A stretch of 64,000 nt of DNA from Sodiomyces alkalinus F11 (GCF_003711515.1 NW_021167093.1:670352-734351), one strand, 5' to 3'; counted from the first letter of the stretch, positions 23,709 to 35,110 are shown. Numbers and translations are program-made. The notes: generated by a model not told the origin, from the letters alone.

Positions 23709-24821
23709 CACCCCCTTAGTTAAGGTGGGTCTTCCTAGGTTAACTAACTAATTAAAGGCTTCGGTTTAAACTAAACGCTCTTGACTTTTGTATCGTAAAA
23801 TTAATAGTCTAGGAAAAACGCCCTCATAAAAGGGATCTAAATCCGACCTATTTAACAGTTTAATTCAATTCTATCTTAATTAGTTCCTCGATCCTGATTA
23901 GCCGGATCTGCTTAATCGGATCTATATCCATCGGATCTTCTACGTCCTCGGGGGTTTTTATTACGGCCGCTTTAACGTTTAGTCTCTTCGTGTAGTTGTT
24001 TAGACTACTTAATACGGTTCTTTTAATCCGTTAAATTAAGCTATTACTATAGTCTTTTAATCCCTGCCTCCGGTAGTGCCTTCGTTAAACCGTCCGCGAT
24101 TATCTCCTTCGTGTTAACGTACGTGACCTTAAAGAGGCCCTGCTATACTAACTAACGCGCTAACTAGTTATAAATATTTCACGAGAGTATCGGTGCCGTA
24201 GTGGCCGAGGCGTTGATACTACTATTATACCGTGGTCTTTTACGGTTACCGCGGTTATCGTGATCTTCTATACGGGTTATCGCGCGGGTGCCTTACCGAG
24301 ACCGCGAATATGGTAGCGGCCGTGGCTTCCGCGCGCTTAATTATATACTAGCCGTGGATATCTAGTAGCTGATAGATAGGCCGGTTATCGGCGGAGTTAA
24401 TAATAGTATTATTTACGGTATCCTAGCAGTAACCTTATAGGCGTAGCTAGTATTCCGAGACGATATTAGTAATGAATTCCTTATAGTATATAACGTTACG
24501 GAGGCGTAGTAGCCTTTTCGTGCCTAATAGGGATTATAGACGTAGCTTAATATCTTTTTATCCGAGGATAAAAGCCTTATAAGTACCCACCTAAAGGGAT
24601 AAAGATACAGTATCCGTGGGTGGTTTAACGGCCGTAAAACGGCCTTAATTATTAAAGATATAGATTAATAATCCTGAATCTGGGATCGCGTATTATAATA
24701 GCGCTCTGGCTTAGTTAATAGAAAGGGATACCCCCTATTCTTATTATAATCTTAATAGTATTATCGTACGATAACGCGCTACCCCTTAGGTTAGGTAGGC
24801 TCTTAGTCCTGTCGCGGTTAC
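23709..24821 (-). pseudogene. copia-3 outer copy: polyprotein C-terminus joined to pre-integrase region
   Basis: Read leftwards, this starts near the gag/pol boundary at the insertion point of the inner element (24821) and continues through protease and pre-integrase sequence. At about 24178 it jumps to the RNase H end and C-terminal tail (matching about 30196-30511 of the inner copy). The join removes about 2.9 kb including integrase and RT. The protease active site cannot be confirmed by eye. Confidence 0.7.
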
Positions 24822-25096
24822 TGTCGTATGGGCAGGACCACGACGTGGTCTATAGGGGATCCAGGGGGGATCCACTACCTGACTAAGGTCTTCGGGCCTC
24901 GGGTATCAGGATATAATAGGGCCGGATACCGGAAAAGACCGGATAGGATCCAAATAATATAGTACCTATAACAGAGTTTTTACCACCTAAATTAAGGGTA
25001 TAAGAGACTTATATAGATATAACTTAATATAATATATATATACGAGATTTCTGCTTTACTAAGTTAATTATCTAAGTGCTATTTTAATATACGATA
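24822..25096 (+). repeat. copia-3 inner copy 5' LTR
   Basis: TGTCGTATGG...TACGATA. It carries the palindrome gaccacg-a-cgtggtc (24836-24850) followed by two ggatcc sites. Its 3' half is heavily RIPed (tatatatata where the 3' LTR has cacacacaca). Confidence 0.92.
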
Positions 25097-25109
25097 GTTA
25101 TAAGCCCGG
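25097..25109 (+). other. Primer binding site, initiator tRNA-Met anticodon half
   Basis: gttataagcccgg directly after the LTR. The outer copy keeps the less mutated gttatgagcccg (plus strand 32524-32535). Its complement cgggctcataac is the anticodon stem-loop of eukaryotic initiator tRNA-Met. Drosophila copia and yeast Ty5 are known to prime from this internal half-tRNA rather than the tRNA 3' end. Confidence 0.75.
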
Positions 25110-25279
25110 TTTATAACGCCTAAATAATAGATATTAATAAGGCTACCCCTATTCTACTTTAAAAGTAATCACGTTTATATAAGCACTCTTAAATAACTAC
25201 TATTAACCTAATTAGAGTAATTAAGCGATTAATTAACCTATTAACCTACCTATTAATTAATTAATTAACCGATAAGTAA

Positions 25280-26640
25280 GTAAAGATATCTTCTAATATA
25301 TCTAACGCTAAATAGAAGGCGGCCGCTATTACCCTTATTAACTAAAGGGATTAGGTAATATAGGAGCGTGCCGTACACGGTAAATCTACCTCCTACTAAG
25401 AAAACTATCTCGATCTAAAGCTAAGTAATAAGGAGGCCGACGCCTACCTACTTCTTAAGCCTACGTTACTTAACGTCCGTAAATATAAGGCCCTCGCCGT
25501 GGACCCTAACGCGGAGGAGGCCACGGCCACTATTATCACGGCTACTCCGTCTTTTACTATCACGCTAGAGGGCGACGAGGAAGCCGCGGACGCCGCCGCT
25601 GCCACGGCGGCTACGGCCGCCGGTAAAAAGAAGACGGCCGCCCGCCCAAAGGTTATAACCACGGCCGTAATAAAAGAACTAACGACTAGGACGCCCACGT
25701 CTATCGATAACCTCTCTAAAAAGGGGCGTACGCGTTACCTATAAGATCGCCGCGTATACCGCGAAGAAAAGGCAGACTACGACGTGTAGTAGAAGGAATT
25801 TAATAAGGTATACTCCTATATCGAAAGGACTATCTATACCATATTATATAGCCTCCTCGCCTAGCTATAGAATAATACCGTAAATAACCTATAGGCTTAG
25901 ATTACTCTCCTATACGCGTATATAGGACTAACCTCTATAGATCTCCGTAAGAAAGCCCTAGTTCTATACCGACGATATACTACGCCTATAAAGGCTATAC
26001 CTAAGGATATAGACGCTTAGGTAGTAAGCTAGAAAATAGCGATAATATACTATAAATATATAGGCGTTTAGAGCTATTAAGCGCGGACTATTAAGCAGAA
26101 AACGCCTTAAAAGCTATTAGACCTATCGCCTAGGAATAGAGTAATAACTACCTAGTAAATAATTACGATAAGATTACGGAAAATAAGCTACCGATTAACG
26201 ACTTCGTAAAGGCTCTACGTGCGGTTCTTAGTAATATAAAGAGCTTATAATTCTTTACCGTAAAGTCTAGAGTCAGGAGAGGTACCTTTAATACCCTCGG
26301 GAACCTCTCTGATATTAAGGATACTACTAATAATAAAGATAATAAGAAGCGTCCTTATAGTAAGACGTCCGTAAAGGCTATCCCTCCTATAATAAGGAGG
26401 CCTTATAAGATATATAAGAACCCCTATACTACCGCCGCCTACTACCTAATATAGCCGTAAAGATATTATAAAGGTCGCGGAAAAGAAGATCCGTAATTAT
26501 AGTTTTAAAAGCCGCGTGGATACCGCGATGTAGAAGAGGCGGGAAGCCTTAGGGGCTATCACCGCTAATAAGATAAAGGAAGTCTAGAAAGATTAACTTT
26601 ATAATACTACGCCTACTATAATAGTTTATAAAGACCTATC
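25280..26640 (+). pseudogene. copia-3 inner copy gag region
   Basis: Recognised by position and by its match to the outer copy (30944-32500, minus). The segment 25430-25744 is unusually well preserved: an open stretch of 81 codons holds an acidic and Ala-rich tract (about 25575-25625), then a KKKTAARPK basic patch (25625-25650). Downstream sequence (DRRVYREEKADYDVQQKEFN-like, 25745-25810, and LRKKALVLYRRY, 25940-25980) looks like a helical capsid region. The tail near 26275-26370 (KSRVRRGTFN, KKRPYSKTSVKAI) is basic and nucleic-acid-binding-like. Stops are all TAA/TAG. Confidence 0.7.
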
Positions 26641-29600
26641 CGTTACTGCGACGGGGGGACTAAGCGCCCACCTAACCTAAGGGGTAGTGCGCCGTTATTA
26701 TATAACGATACTATTAAGATTATAATAAGAATAGGGGGTATCCCTTTCTATTAACTAAGCTAGAGCGCTATTACACTACACGATCCTAGATTTAGGATCG
26801 TTAATCTATATCTTTAATAATTAAGGCTATTTTACGGCTATTAGACTACCCACGGATACTTTATCTTTATCCTTTTAGGTAGGTACTTATAAGGCTTTTA
26901 TCCTCGGCCATAGAGACGTTAAGCTATATATATAATCCCTATCGGGTATAAAGAGACTACTACGGCTCTATAATATCGTATACTATAAAGAATTCGTTAC
27001 TAATATCGTCTCGTAATACTAGCTACGCCTATAAGGTTACCGCTAGGATACCGTAAATAATACTATTATTAGGTCTGCCGATAACCGGCCTATCTATAAG
27101 CTATTAGATATCCACGGTTAGTATATAATCGAGCGCGCGGAAGCCACGGTCGTTACCGCGTTCGCGGTCTTAATAAGGCGCCCGCGCGATAACCCGTATA
27201 AAAGATCACGACAACCGCGGTAACCGTAAAAGACCACGGTATAACGGTAGTATAAACGCCTTGGCCACTACGGTATTAACGCTCTCGCGAGAATCGTTAA
27301 CGCTACTTAGGGGGTAAAGATAAAGGGACCACGTATAACGGACTATAACGCGTATAGGTAATTATAAATACCTACGTAGATCCGGCGAATACTATCATTT
27401 TACCCGTTAAAACCCGGTGAGGCCCTAACTATTAATTTTTATAATCTAAAAAAGGCGGAGTTGTTAGCAGGCGGCCTATATAAGTCTATTATATTCGTTA
27501 CAAACGTGTATGTAGGTTATACGTTGGATTACTACCTATAGAAGAGAGACTAAGGCTTTATCCTGTATATATTAAAAGACGTTTTTACCCTGCTTAAGAC
27601 CTAATTCGATATCCGGCCATGTATTCTATAAGCCGATTCCGAGATATTTTAGCACCTAGAAGTCGTTACTTTCCTCGCTACTAAGGGGGTAAAAGGCTAG
27701 CCGTCGGCACTATATTTATAGGATTAAAATAGCGTTATAGAACGGATTAAAGGTATCGTTAAGAGAAGGGCGAGGGCTATAAGGATTAAAGCTAATCTGC
27801 CTATATCTATCTAGCCTAAGATCTTTAAGACTACTATATGTCTATATAACAGGACGCCACGATATATTAACGACTAGCAAACGCTATACGAAGGCCTACG
27901 CGGCCGTTAACCTAACCTTACGCACCTATAAGCTTACGGCTATAAAGCCTTTATAAAAACGCGCGATACCTAAGCTAAAAGGAACCGCCTATAAAGGCTA
28001 GAATAAAAGGTATAGATCGGTTATTATATTAGATACTAATCCTCGAATAGTTTCCGTATTTAGCTACTACACCTAACAGATATTATTACTATAAGAGACG
28101 GGGTCTTTAATAAAGATAAGATATTCGACGGCAGGATTAAAACGCTATAAGCTATAGCTTCCGCCGAGGAAATCAGGGAACGCCTATAATCTATCCGTAT
28201 TACCTAATCTAATAAGACCGCGAATAGGCTACTATTAAGGGGTATAGCCGTAAACGTATTAGATCTTAAGTCGGAAGACTCTAACGCTACCGCTATTACT
28301 ACGGGTACCGCTATTACTACGGACACTGCTATTACTATAGGAAAAGACTATACTACCGTTATTACTACGGGAGAGGCCACCGCTATTACTACGGACACTT
28401 TACGGTTTACCACCACGAGGTTTAAACCGTTTCCCACGCCTCTAATATCCCCGGAAAATCCCGCGCGCGCGTTCCTTATAGCGTTAGCGGTGGTCAGGGG
28501 CGTTAAGGTAGAAGAATACGATAACCACTAACGGATAGCCAGGGATACCCCTAAGGGGTGCTTATCGGCCGCGCGCCTATTACCCGCGCGCCTATCCATT
28601 ATAAGCCTATATATAACCGAGAAGGTGCAGAACGATAACGCCTAAAAGGCGTTCTTTAACGCTAGAAGGACTTATAACCCTATACGTAAGAGGAAGTAAG
28701 CTATTAATAATAGTAACGCCGTCGGCGCTAATACTATAAATCCCTCTCTCTTTAACGCCTCCCTATCGCGTCTAACCCGCGAGGATCTCCCGCCTCCACT
28801 AAACCACCACTGCGATATACGCCTATACCCGTTACGGGAGTAGTGGTTATAGGCCGAGGGGGAATACCTTAAGGGACATCGATAAATAGGCTGCTAGTAG
28901 GAGGTCCGCGGTAATTAGGCTAATAAGTAATAAGTCCTCGCCTGTAGATAGGTCTACACCTATAAATTTAATAAGGAAGGCACCCTCCTTAAATATAAGG
29001 CACGCCTTATAGTGCGAGGGGATTAATAAAAACGGTTAGAGACTAAAGATAACTATACCGTAACACTAGCCTTACGGTCTTTCTGTATACTAATAGCGAT
29101 CGCCGCACGATTTAACCTAAAGATAAGGCAGTTCGACGCTATTAACGCGTTCGTTAACGCTAGCCTTAAAGAAAAGGTGTTTATAAAGATACTATAAGAC
29201 TATAAAGTGCTAGGTAAGGTACTACTACTACGGAAAGTCCTCTTCGGCTTAAGGGTATCGCCACTACTATAGTAAAAGGAATTCAGCGGCACGCTATAAA
29301 GGATAGGATTCACGGCTATACCTAATAACCCCTATATTATAATCCGCGATGGTTTAATCCTATTCTTCTATATCGACGATATCGGACTTATATACTATAG
29401 AGACCGTAAGACTAACGCCGACGACCTTAAAGCTGCCCTTAAGCGAAGCTATAGGTTATTGGGAGGCGAAGAAATCCGTTAGTTCCTAGGAATTAAGGTC
29501 CTAAGGGATAGAGCCACCCGTAGGTTATAGCTATTATAATCCTCCTACGTGGAGAAGATCGCGGTTAAATACTACGTAGATATACGCTGCCGAAAACCAC

Positions 29601-30511
29601 TAAAGGTCCTGTTATTAACAATAAAGCCGCTAACGCCCCGCGACGGTATACACGCGTCGATTCCCGAGGTCCGCTAATACCAGGGTATAATCGGTTCTAT
29701 CCTGTATACCGTTATCATAATAAGACCCGATATTGCGTTCGCCTATTTAAAGCTTTCCTAATATAACGTTAACTCCTCCTCTAACCACCTTAAGAGGGCT
29801 TAATAAATACTGCTATTCCTATACTATATAAGACACTACTACCTGGAATTCGGCGGGGATAGGCTCTTCCTGATAGTAAGCGACGCGTCCTTTAGAGATA
29901 ATCCAGACCGTAAGAGTTCGTAAGGATATACGATAAAGCTCTTCGGCGGCACCCTTAACTAAAAGGCGGGTAAATAACTAACGGTCACGATATCGTTAAT
30001 AGAATCGGAGCTACTTACTCTTATAGAGGCCGCTAAAAAGACGTTATTCGTTAGCCGGATATTAAGGGATTTAGAGCTTCGGTTGGACTAATAGTAACTA
30101 TAGCTACACTACGATAATCAGCAGACTATTAACCTCGTTAATAAGAAGGTATAACGCCTACAGATAAGGCTACGGCACGTCGATATATATAACTAGTGGG
30201 CGCGCTAGTTAGTATAATAAGGTCTTTTTAAGGTTATATACATTAATATAAAGGAGATAATCGCGGACGGTTTAACGAAGGCACTACCGGAGGCAGGGAT
30301 TATAAGACTACAGTAATAGCTTAATTTAACGGATTAAAAGGATCGTATCGAGTAGTCTAAACGGCTATACGAAGAGATTAAACGTGCTAATGCCACGGCC
30401 GTAGCGACTACGACGGCCCTCGAGGGCGTAGCAGATCCGATAGATATAGATCCGATTAAGCAGATCCGGCTAATTAGGATTGAGGAACTAATTAAGATAG
30501 AATTAAATTAA
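26640..30511 (+). pseudogene. copia-3 inner copy pol: protease to RNase H
   Basis: The integrase core begins near 27390 (PGEALTINFYNLKKAELL, 27414-27468); a CILQADSEIFQHLEVV block is at about 27620-27670 and a QNSVIERI block at about 27727-27750. The integrase tail includes TICLYNRTPRYIN (27835-27873). RT starts with KYKARLIVRGDQ (about 28993-29030) and its catalytic box YIDD is intact at 29369-29380. RNase H covers about 29860-30270 (SDASFRDN, RKSSQGYT, ESELLTLIEAAKK, LHYDNQQTINL, ADGLTKALPEAG). The C-terminal tail is Ala/Ile-rich and the frame stops at 30509-30511. A linker near 28290-28400 is a tandem repeat of an ITT(G/D)TA unit. Confidence 0.87.
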
Positions 30512-30663
30512 ACGGTTAAATAGGGCGGATTTAGATCATATTTACGAGGGCGTTTTTCCCTTAACTGTTAATTTTACGATAGAAAAGCTAAGAGCGTTTA
30601 GTTTAAACCGAAGCCTCTAATTAGTCAGTTAACCTAGAAAGACCCACCTTAACTAAGGGGGTG

Positions 30664-30938
30664 TGTCGTATAGGCAGGACCACGACGTAGTCTATAGGGG
30701 ATCCAGGGGGGATCCACTACCTAACTAAAGTCTTCGGGCCTCGGGCATCAGGATATAACAGGGGCGGATATCGGAAAAGACCGGATAGGATCCAAATGAT
30801 ATAGTACCCATAACAGAGTCTTCACCACCTAAATTAAGAGTATAAGAGACTCACAAAGATATAACTTAACATCATACACACACACGAGATTTCTGCTCTA
30901 CTAAGTTAATCATCCAAGTGCTATTGTAACGTGCGATA
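30664..30938 (+). repeat. copia-3 inner copy 3' LTR
   Basis: TGTCGTATAGG...GTGCGATA, preceded by the polypurine tract ctaagggggtg (30653-30663). It is markedly less RIPed than the 5' LTR: it keeps cacacacacac near 30881-30891, catccaagtg and aacgtgcg. Confidence 0.92.
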
Positions 30939-32535
30939 GTAACGGACAGGTCTTTATAAACTATTATAGTTATAGTATTATTGAGTTAATCTTCCTAGAC
31001 TTCCTTTATCTTATTAGCGGTAATAGCCCCTAAGGCTTCCCGCCTTTTCTATATCGCGGTATCTACGCGGTTTTTGAAACTATAGTTATATATCCTCTTT
31101 TCTATAACCTTCGTAATATCTTCGCGGCCACGCTAGGTATAAGGGCGTATATCCGGCCTTACGTACTAATAGGCGGCGGTAGTATAGGGGTTCTTATATA
31201 TCTTATAAGGCCTCCTTATTACGGGAGGGATAGCCTTTACGGACGTGTTATTACGAGGACGCTTTTTATTATCTTTATTATTATTAGAGTATCCTTAGTA
31301 TTAGGGAGGTTCCTAAGGGTATTAAAGGTGCCTCTTCCGACTCTAGGCTTTATAGTAAAGGATTATAGGCTCTTTATATTACTAAGAACCACACGTAGAG
31401 CCTTTACGAAGTCGTTAATTATTAGCTTATTTTCCGTAATCTTATCGTAGTTATTTACTAGGTAGTTATTACTTTATTCCTAGACGATAGGTCTAATAGC
31501 TTTTAACGCGTCTTCTGCCTAATAGTCCGCGCTTAATAGCTTTAAAATGCCTATATACTTATAGTGTATTATCGCTGTTTTTTACCTTATTACCTAGGCA
31601 TTTATATCCTTAGGTATAGCCTTTATAGGCGTAGTATATTATCGGTATAGGACTAAGGCTTTCTTATGGAGGTTTATAGGTATTAGTCCTATATACGTAT
31701 ATAGGAGAGTAATCTAGGCCTATAGGTTTTTTACGGTATTATCCTATAGCTAGGCTAGGAGGCTATATAATATAGTATTGACGGTCCTTTCGATATAGGA
31801 GTATACCTTATTAAACTCCTTCTACTACGTGTTGTAGTGTGCCTTTTCTTCGCGGTATACACGGCAATCTTATAAGTAGCGTATACGCCCCTTTTTAGAG
31901 AGGTCGTTAATAGATATAGGTATCCTAGTCGTTAGTTCTTTTATTACGGCCGTGGTCGTAACCTTCTAGCAGGCGGCCGTCTTCTTTTTACCGGCGGCTA
32001 TAGCCGCCGTAGTAGCGGCGGTAGAAGCCGTGGTAATAGCGGTGTCCGCGGCATCCTTATCGCCTTGTAACGTGATAGTGGAAGACGGAGTAGCCGTAAT
32101 AGTAGTGGCTATAGCCTCCTCCGTGTTAGGGTCCACGGCGAGGGCCTTATATTTACGGATATTAGGCGGTATAGGTATAGGGAGGAGATAGGCGTTAGCT
32201 TCCTTATCGCTTAGCTTTAGATTAAGATAGTTATCCTAGTAGGAGGAAGATTTACCGTGTACGGCGCGCTCCTATACTGCCTAATCCCTTTAGTTAATAA
32301 GGGTAGTGGCGGTCGCTTTCTATTCGGTGTTAGATACGTTAGAAGATATCTTTATTAGTTTATCGTTTATTAGTTAGTTAATTAATAGGTAGGTTAGTTA
32401 ATCTCTTAATTACTCTGATTAGGTCGCTCGTAGTTATTTAAGAGTGCTTATATAAACGTGATTACTTCTTTATAGTAGAATAGGGGTAGGCTTATTAATA
32501 TCTATCGTTTAGGCGTTATAAATCGGGCTCATAAC
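30939..32535 (-). pseudogene. copia-3 outer copy gag region
   Basis: Reverse-complement homologue of inner-copy 25097-26645. The Ala-rich, relatively RIP-spared segment is again visible at about 31960-32160, and the primer site gttatgagcccg reads leftwards at 32524-32535. The break at 30939 is the insertion site of the inner copia-3. Confidence 0.85.
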
Positions 32536-32811
32536 TATTATACGTTAAATAGTACTTAGATAATTAAGTTAGTAGAGCAGAAATCTTATATATATATATA
32601 TTATATTAAGTTATATCTATATAAGTCTTTTATGCCCTTAATTTAGGTGGTAAAGACTCTATTATAGGTACTATATTATTTGGATCCCCTCCGGTCTTTT
32701 CCGGTATCCGCCCCTATTATATCCTGATGCCCGAGGTCCGAAGCCCTTAGTCAGGGAGTGGATCCCCCCTGGATCCCCTATAGACCACTTCGTGGACCTG
32801 CCTATGCGATA
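32536..32811 (-). repeat. copia-3 outer copy 5' LTR
   Basis: On the plus strand it reads TATTATACG...GCGATA. It is heavily RIPed (a tatatatatatatatta run near 32591-32605) compared with the 3' LTR of the same element. The palindrome copy here is altered to gaccacttcgtggac (32783-32797). Confidence 0.9.
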
Positions 32812-33257
32812 GATGTCTAATAACGCGGTGCCCTTACGGCGATAGAGGGGCAGAGATAGCGGAGTATATAATACTTTAATACTAGGAGATAACCGAGGAA
32901 GAGCGTAAGGAGCTTTTCGGTGCTATAGGGAGATTACTTATGATTAAAGGCGATCTATATAACGCACTAGACTATAATACAGAAACCGGGGTAATAGCTA
33001 AGTGGTTTTTATAACGGAAAAGGCTTAACGACTGCCGCCTCGCCCTTAAAGTTATAAAAGCCTATAAAAGCGTAGTAGTACCGTAATAGAGAAAAAGCGA
33101 TATAATAGTCCGGTTAGGTATTAAATAAGGGCCCTATAAGCCGGAACCCCGGCGGTATTAAAGCGTTATCGGCTAAAGCCCCCTCTACTCCTTATTAGTA
33201 ATATTACCCCCCTTAGAGGCGCTAACGCCACTCTTAATATACTTAAGGCCCTAGAGC
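32812..33257 (+). pseudogene. LINE1 copy D ORF2, part 3 and start of 3' UTR
   Basis: Resumes LINE1 after the copia-3 insertion. The C-terminal motif reads CPYGDRGAEIAEYIILQY at about 32831-32884, a variant of the Cys-x-x-x...H...C motif seen at ORF2 ends in Tad-type LINEs. It is followed by ITEEERKELFGAIG (32890-32932) and KRLNDCRLALKVIKAYKS (33020-33075). ORF2 ends near 33085. The segment is cut at 33257 by LINE2, within the duplicated target ccctagagc. Confidence 0.8.
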
Positions 33258-33599
33258 ATCCTTCTTACTATTCTTTTGGGGGGACCCACGTTTTACGCGT
33301 AAACGCTCTAAACCACTTAAAAGCTATATCAATCGATAGCTCTTTTCGAGCTCTATACGCCTATCCATAGCCCTGTATCGCGCAGGTGCTATTTAGGGCG
33401 TAAAATAAGTGCGAAAATACCTGAAAACGCACCTACGGGTGCCCCGCGTACGGGGAAATAATCTGATAAAGCCCGTGCGCCCACGCTGACAAAGCAGCCA
33501 CGCAGAGCCGTAACCACTAACGCCTCGCGACCCCAGCACCCCATAAAAGGCCCCAGCCATAATAACAGCCACAGCACCAGCTATAATAACGCCCTAACC

Positions 33600-35110
33600 C
33601 ACTATAACGCTCCCGGAACTAACTCTAAGCCCCCTATAATTATAGAGGGCTTAGGGGAGGTAGAAATAGGGGAAACCCCTGAAAGCCCTGTAAATATAGG
33701 GACTTCTACCTTTATTACGCCCCTTAATTCGAAAAGGCAGCTTAGCCCTTCGACCCTAACCCCTAGAAGGTTTTCTAGGACCCGAACCGAGCCCCCCTCT
33801 AACTCGGAGGCCGAAGGCCTCTTCGAAACGCCCTCTAGGTCCCCCCCTACTAAAAAACAGGGCCTTATAGGCTCTAAATAGGCTAAAAAGGCCCCTACAA
33901 CTGCTGGAAACCCCCCTACTACGCCCTAGAAGTCGACTAGTTCGGCTAGTAAGGCCCAGGCTAGGGGTCTTCTCTAGCAGGCTTTTTAGCTGCTTTAATA
34001 GGCCTACGACCTCGACCCTGTCCCCTAGATTAAAGCCCTATCTACAGGGCTTAAATTCGCTATCGACGGAACCCTATAAGGCTCCTAGCCCCCTATACTC
34101 GAGTAGAAGGTCGACGAACTAGCCTAAGCAGTTCGTAGGCTTATAGAATAGCCTAAACCCCTTTATAGCGAGGCTTTAAAGGAGAAAACAGGCTCTATAG
34201 CACCTTAGGCCCCCTAAAGGGCCTTAGCACCTTTAGCCCCCCCGGCCCCCCTCCCCACGGACCCTAAAAAGGTCCCTAAGGTTATTTTATAGCCTATAGC
34301 AGGGGAAACGATCTCCCGGGAGAACTTTAATCCTCTTAAGCTCCGGAATAGGCTAAATAAGGCCCTAAAAATCCCTGCTATTACGGCTATTAGCCTATTA
34401 ACTAACGGGAACCTTATTTTAACCCCGGGCTCGAAATACAGCGTTTAGCAGCTCCTAGACTCTTAGAATCAATGGTTTAAGGAGCTAAACCTGCCTCTTT
34501 AGCCCCCCTAACCTATAGGCGACTGGTTTAAGCTTATTATTAAATAAGTGCCTACTAGGGCCTTCGGAGGGGGGGAAACGCTGTTATCTAACCCTACCGA
34601 CCCTTCCGACACACCGCTAGAAGCCCTGAACCGTAGCCTTTAACAGGGTCTAGGTTTAAAGGACCTAGTTACTGAAATCGGTACCTTTAACCCTGTTAGG
34701 GTGGTAGGGAAGCCTTAGTGGCTAGGAACCCTAGACGGGCTTCATGGCACTGTTATCGTTTAGTGCTAACTACTAAAAAGCAGAAATACTACTTAAAACA
34801 GGGGCTCTATATAGCCGGCTAGCGGCTAATGGTCTATACATATAGGCCTATAACCCCTAGGACCTAATACTCTAACTAGTAGAAATTCGGGTATACCCGA
34901 GGGACCTATAAGAGTCTAACTACCTGCTTTATCTACGCTACGGAGGGCTATAGCGACGAAGACCACTACTATAACGAGTACGAGGAATACAGCGACTACG
35001 AATACAGGACCTATAAGTGCTATAAATATAAGGGGGTATACCCCCCTTATAGTAAAAACTGCGAGGTCTTTCGAGCTATTAAACCCTAAATCCTATAAAT
35101 AAAGGGTCTT
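33600..35110 (+). pseudogene. LINE2 ORF1 remnant (gag-like)
   Basis: N-terminal half is Pro/Ser/Thr-rich and basic (SKRQLSPSTLTPRRFSRTRT-like, 33730-33790; SRSPPTKKQ, 33835-33865) and probably disordered. The middle (34310-34740) contains helical and tryptophan-containing stretches such as ENFNPLKLRNRLNKALKI and WLGTLDGLHGTVIV. Near 35035-35070 a Cys-poor HPPYSKNC-like end may be the last zinc knuckle. The start codon is not identifiable. Frames are interrupted only by TAA/TAG in the parts I followed. Confidence 0.65.

Larger units (their letters stand above)
24822..30938 (+). mobile_element. copia-3 inner copy, complete Ty1/Copia element (6.1 kb)
   Basis: Paired 275-bp LTRs (24822-25096 and 30664-30938) flank a gag-pol region in copia order. 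The target duplication is gttac (24817-24821) against gtaac (30939-30943), one mismatch. The interrupted outer element aligns across the gap with inner-copy position about 26645. It is younger than the outer copia-3 and RIPed to inactivity. Confidence 0.92.
23435..32811 (-). mobile_element. copia-3 outer copy (minus), internally deleted and split by another copia-3
   Basis: Bounded by inverted-orientation LTRs at 23435-23708 (its 3' LTR) and 32536-32811 (its 5' LTR), inserted in LINE1 D. The target duplication is gattc (23430-23434) against gatgt (32812-32816); the intact LINE1 copies support gattc as original. Its own internal sequence is 23709-24821 plus 30944-32535, only about 2.7 kb. The missing part corresponds to about 27,295-30,196 of the inner copy, so integrase and RT are deleted. 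A complete copia-3 on the plus strand sits at 24822-30938. Confidence 0.88.

Noticed and set aside
25444..25698. 84-codon minus-strand open frame with hydrophobic Val/Ala runs
   Set aside because: Complement of the Ala/Thr-rich, less RIPed gag segment of copia-3; the repetitive codons explain the apparent membrane segment.
23435..32811. Large inverted repeat as a DNA transposon or palindromic amplicon
   Set aside because: Explained fully by one copia-3 inside another in opposite orientation, each with its own LTRs and 5-bp duplications.
33389..33577. 62-codon minus-strand open frame, Trp/Leu/Gly-rich
   Set aside because: Antisense of the lightly RIPed LINE2 5' UTR; no supporting start context or homologous second copy.
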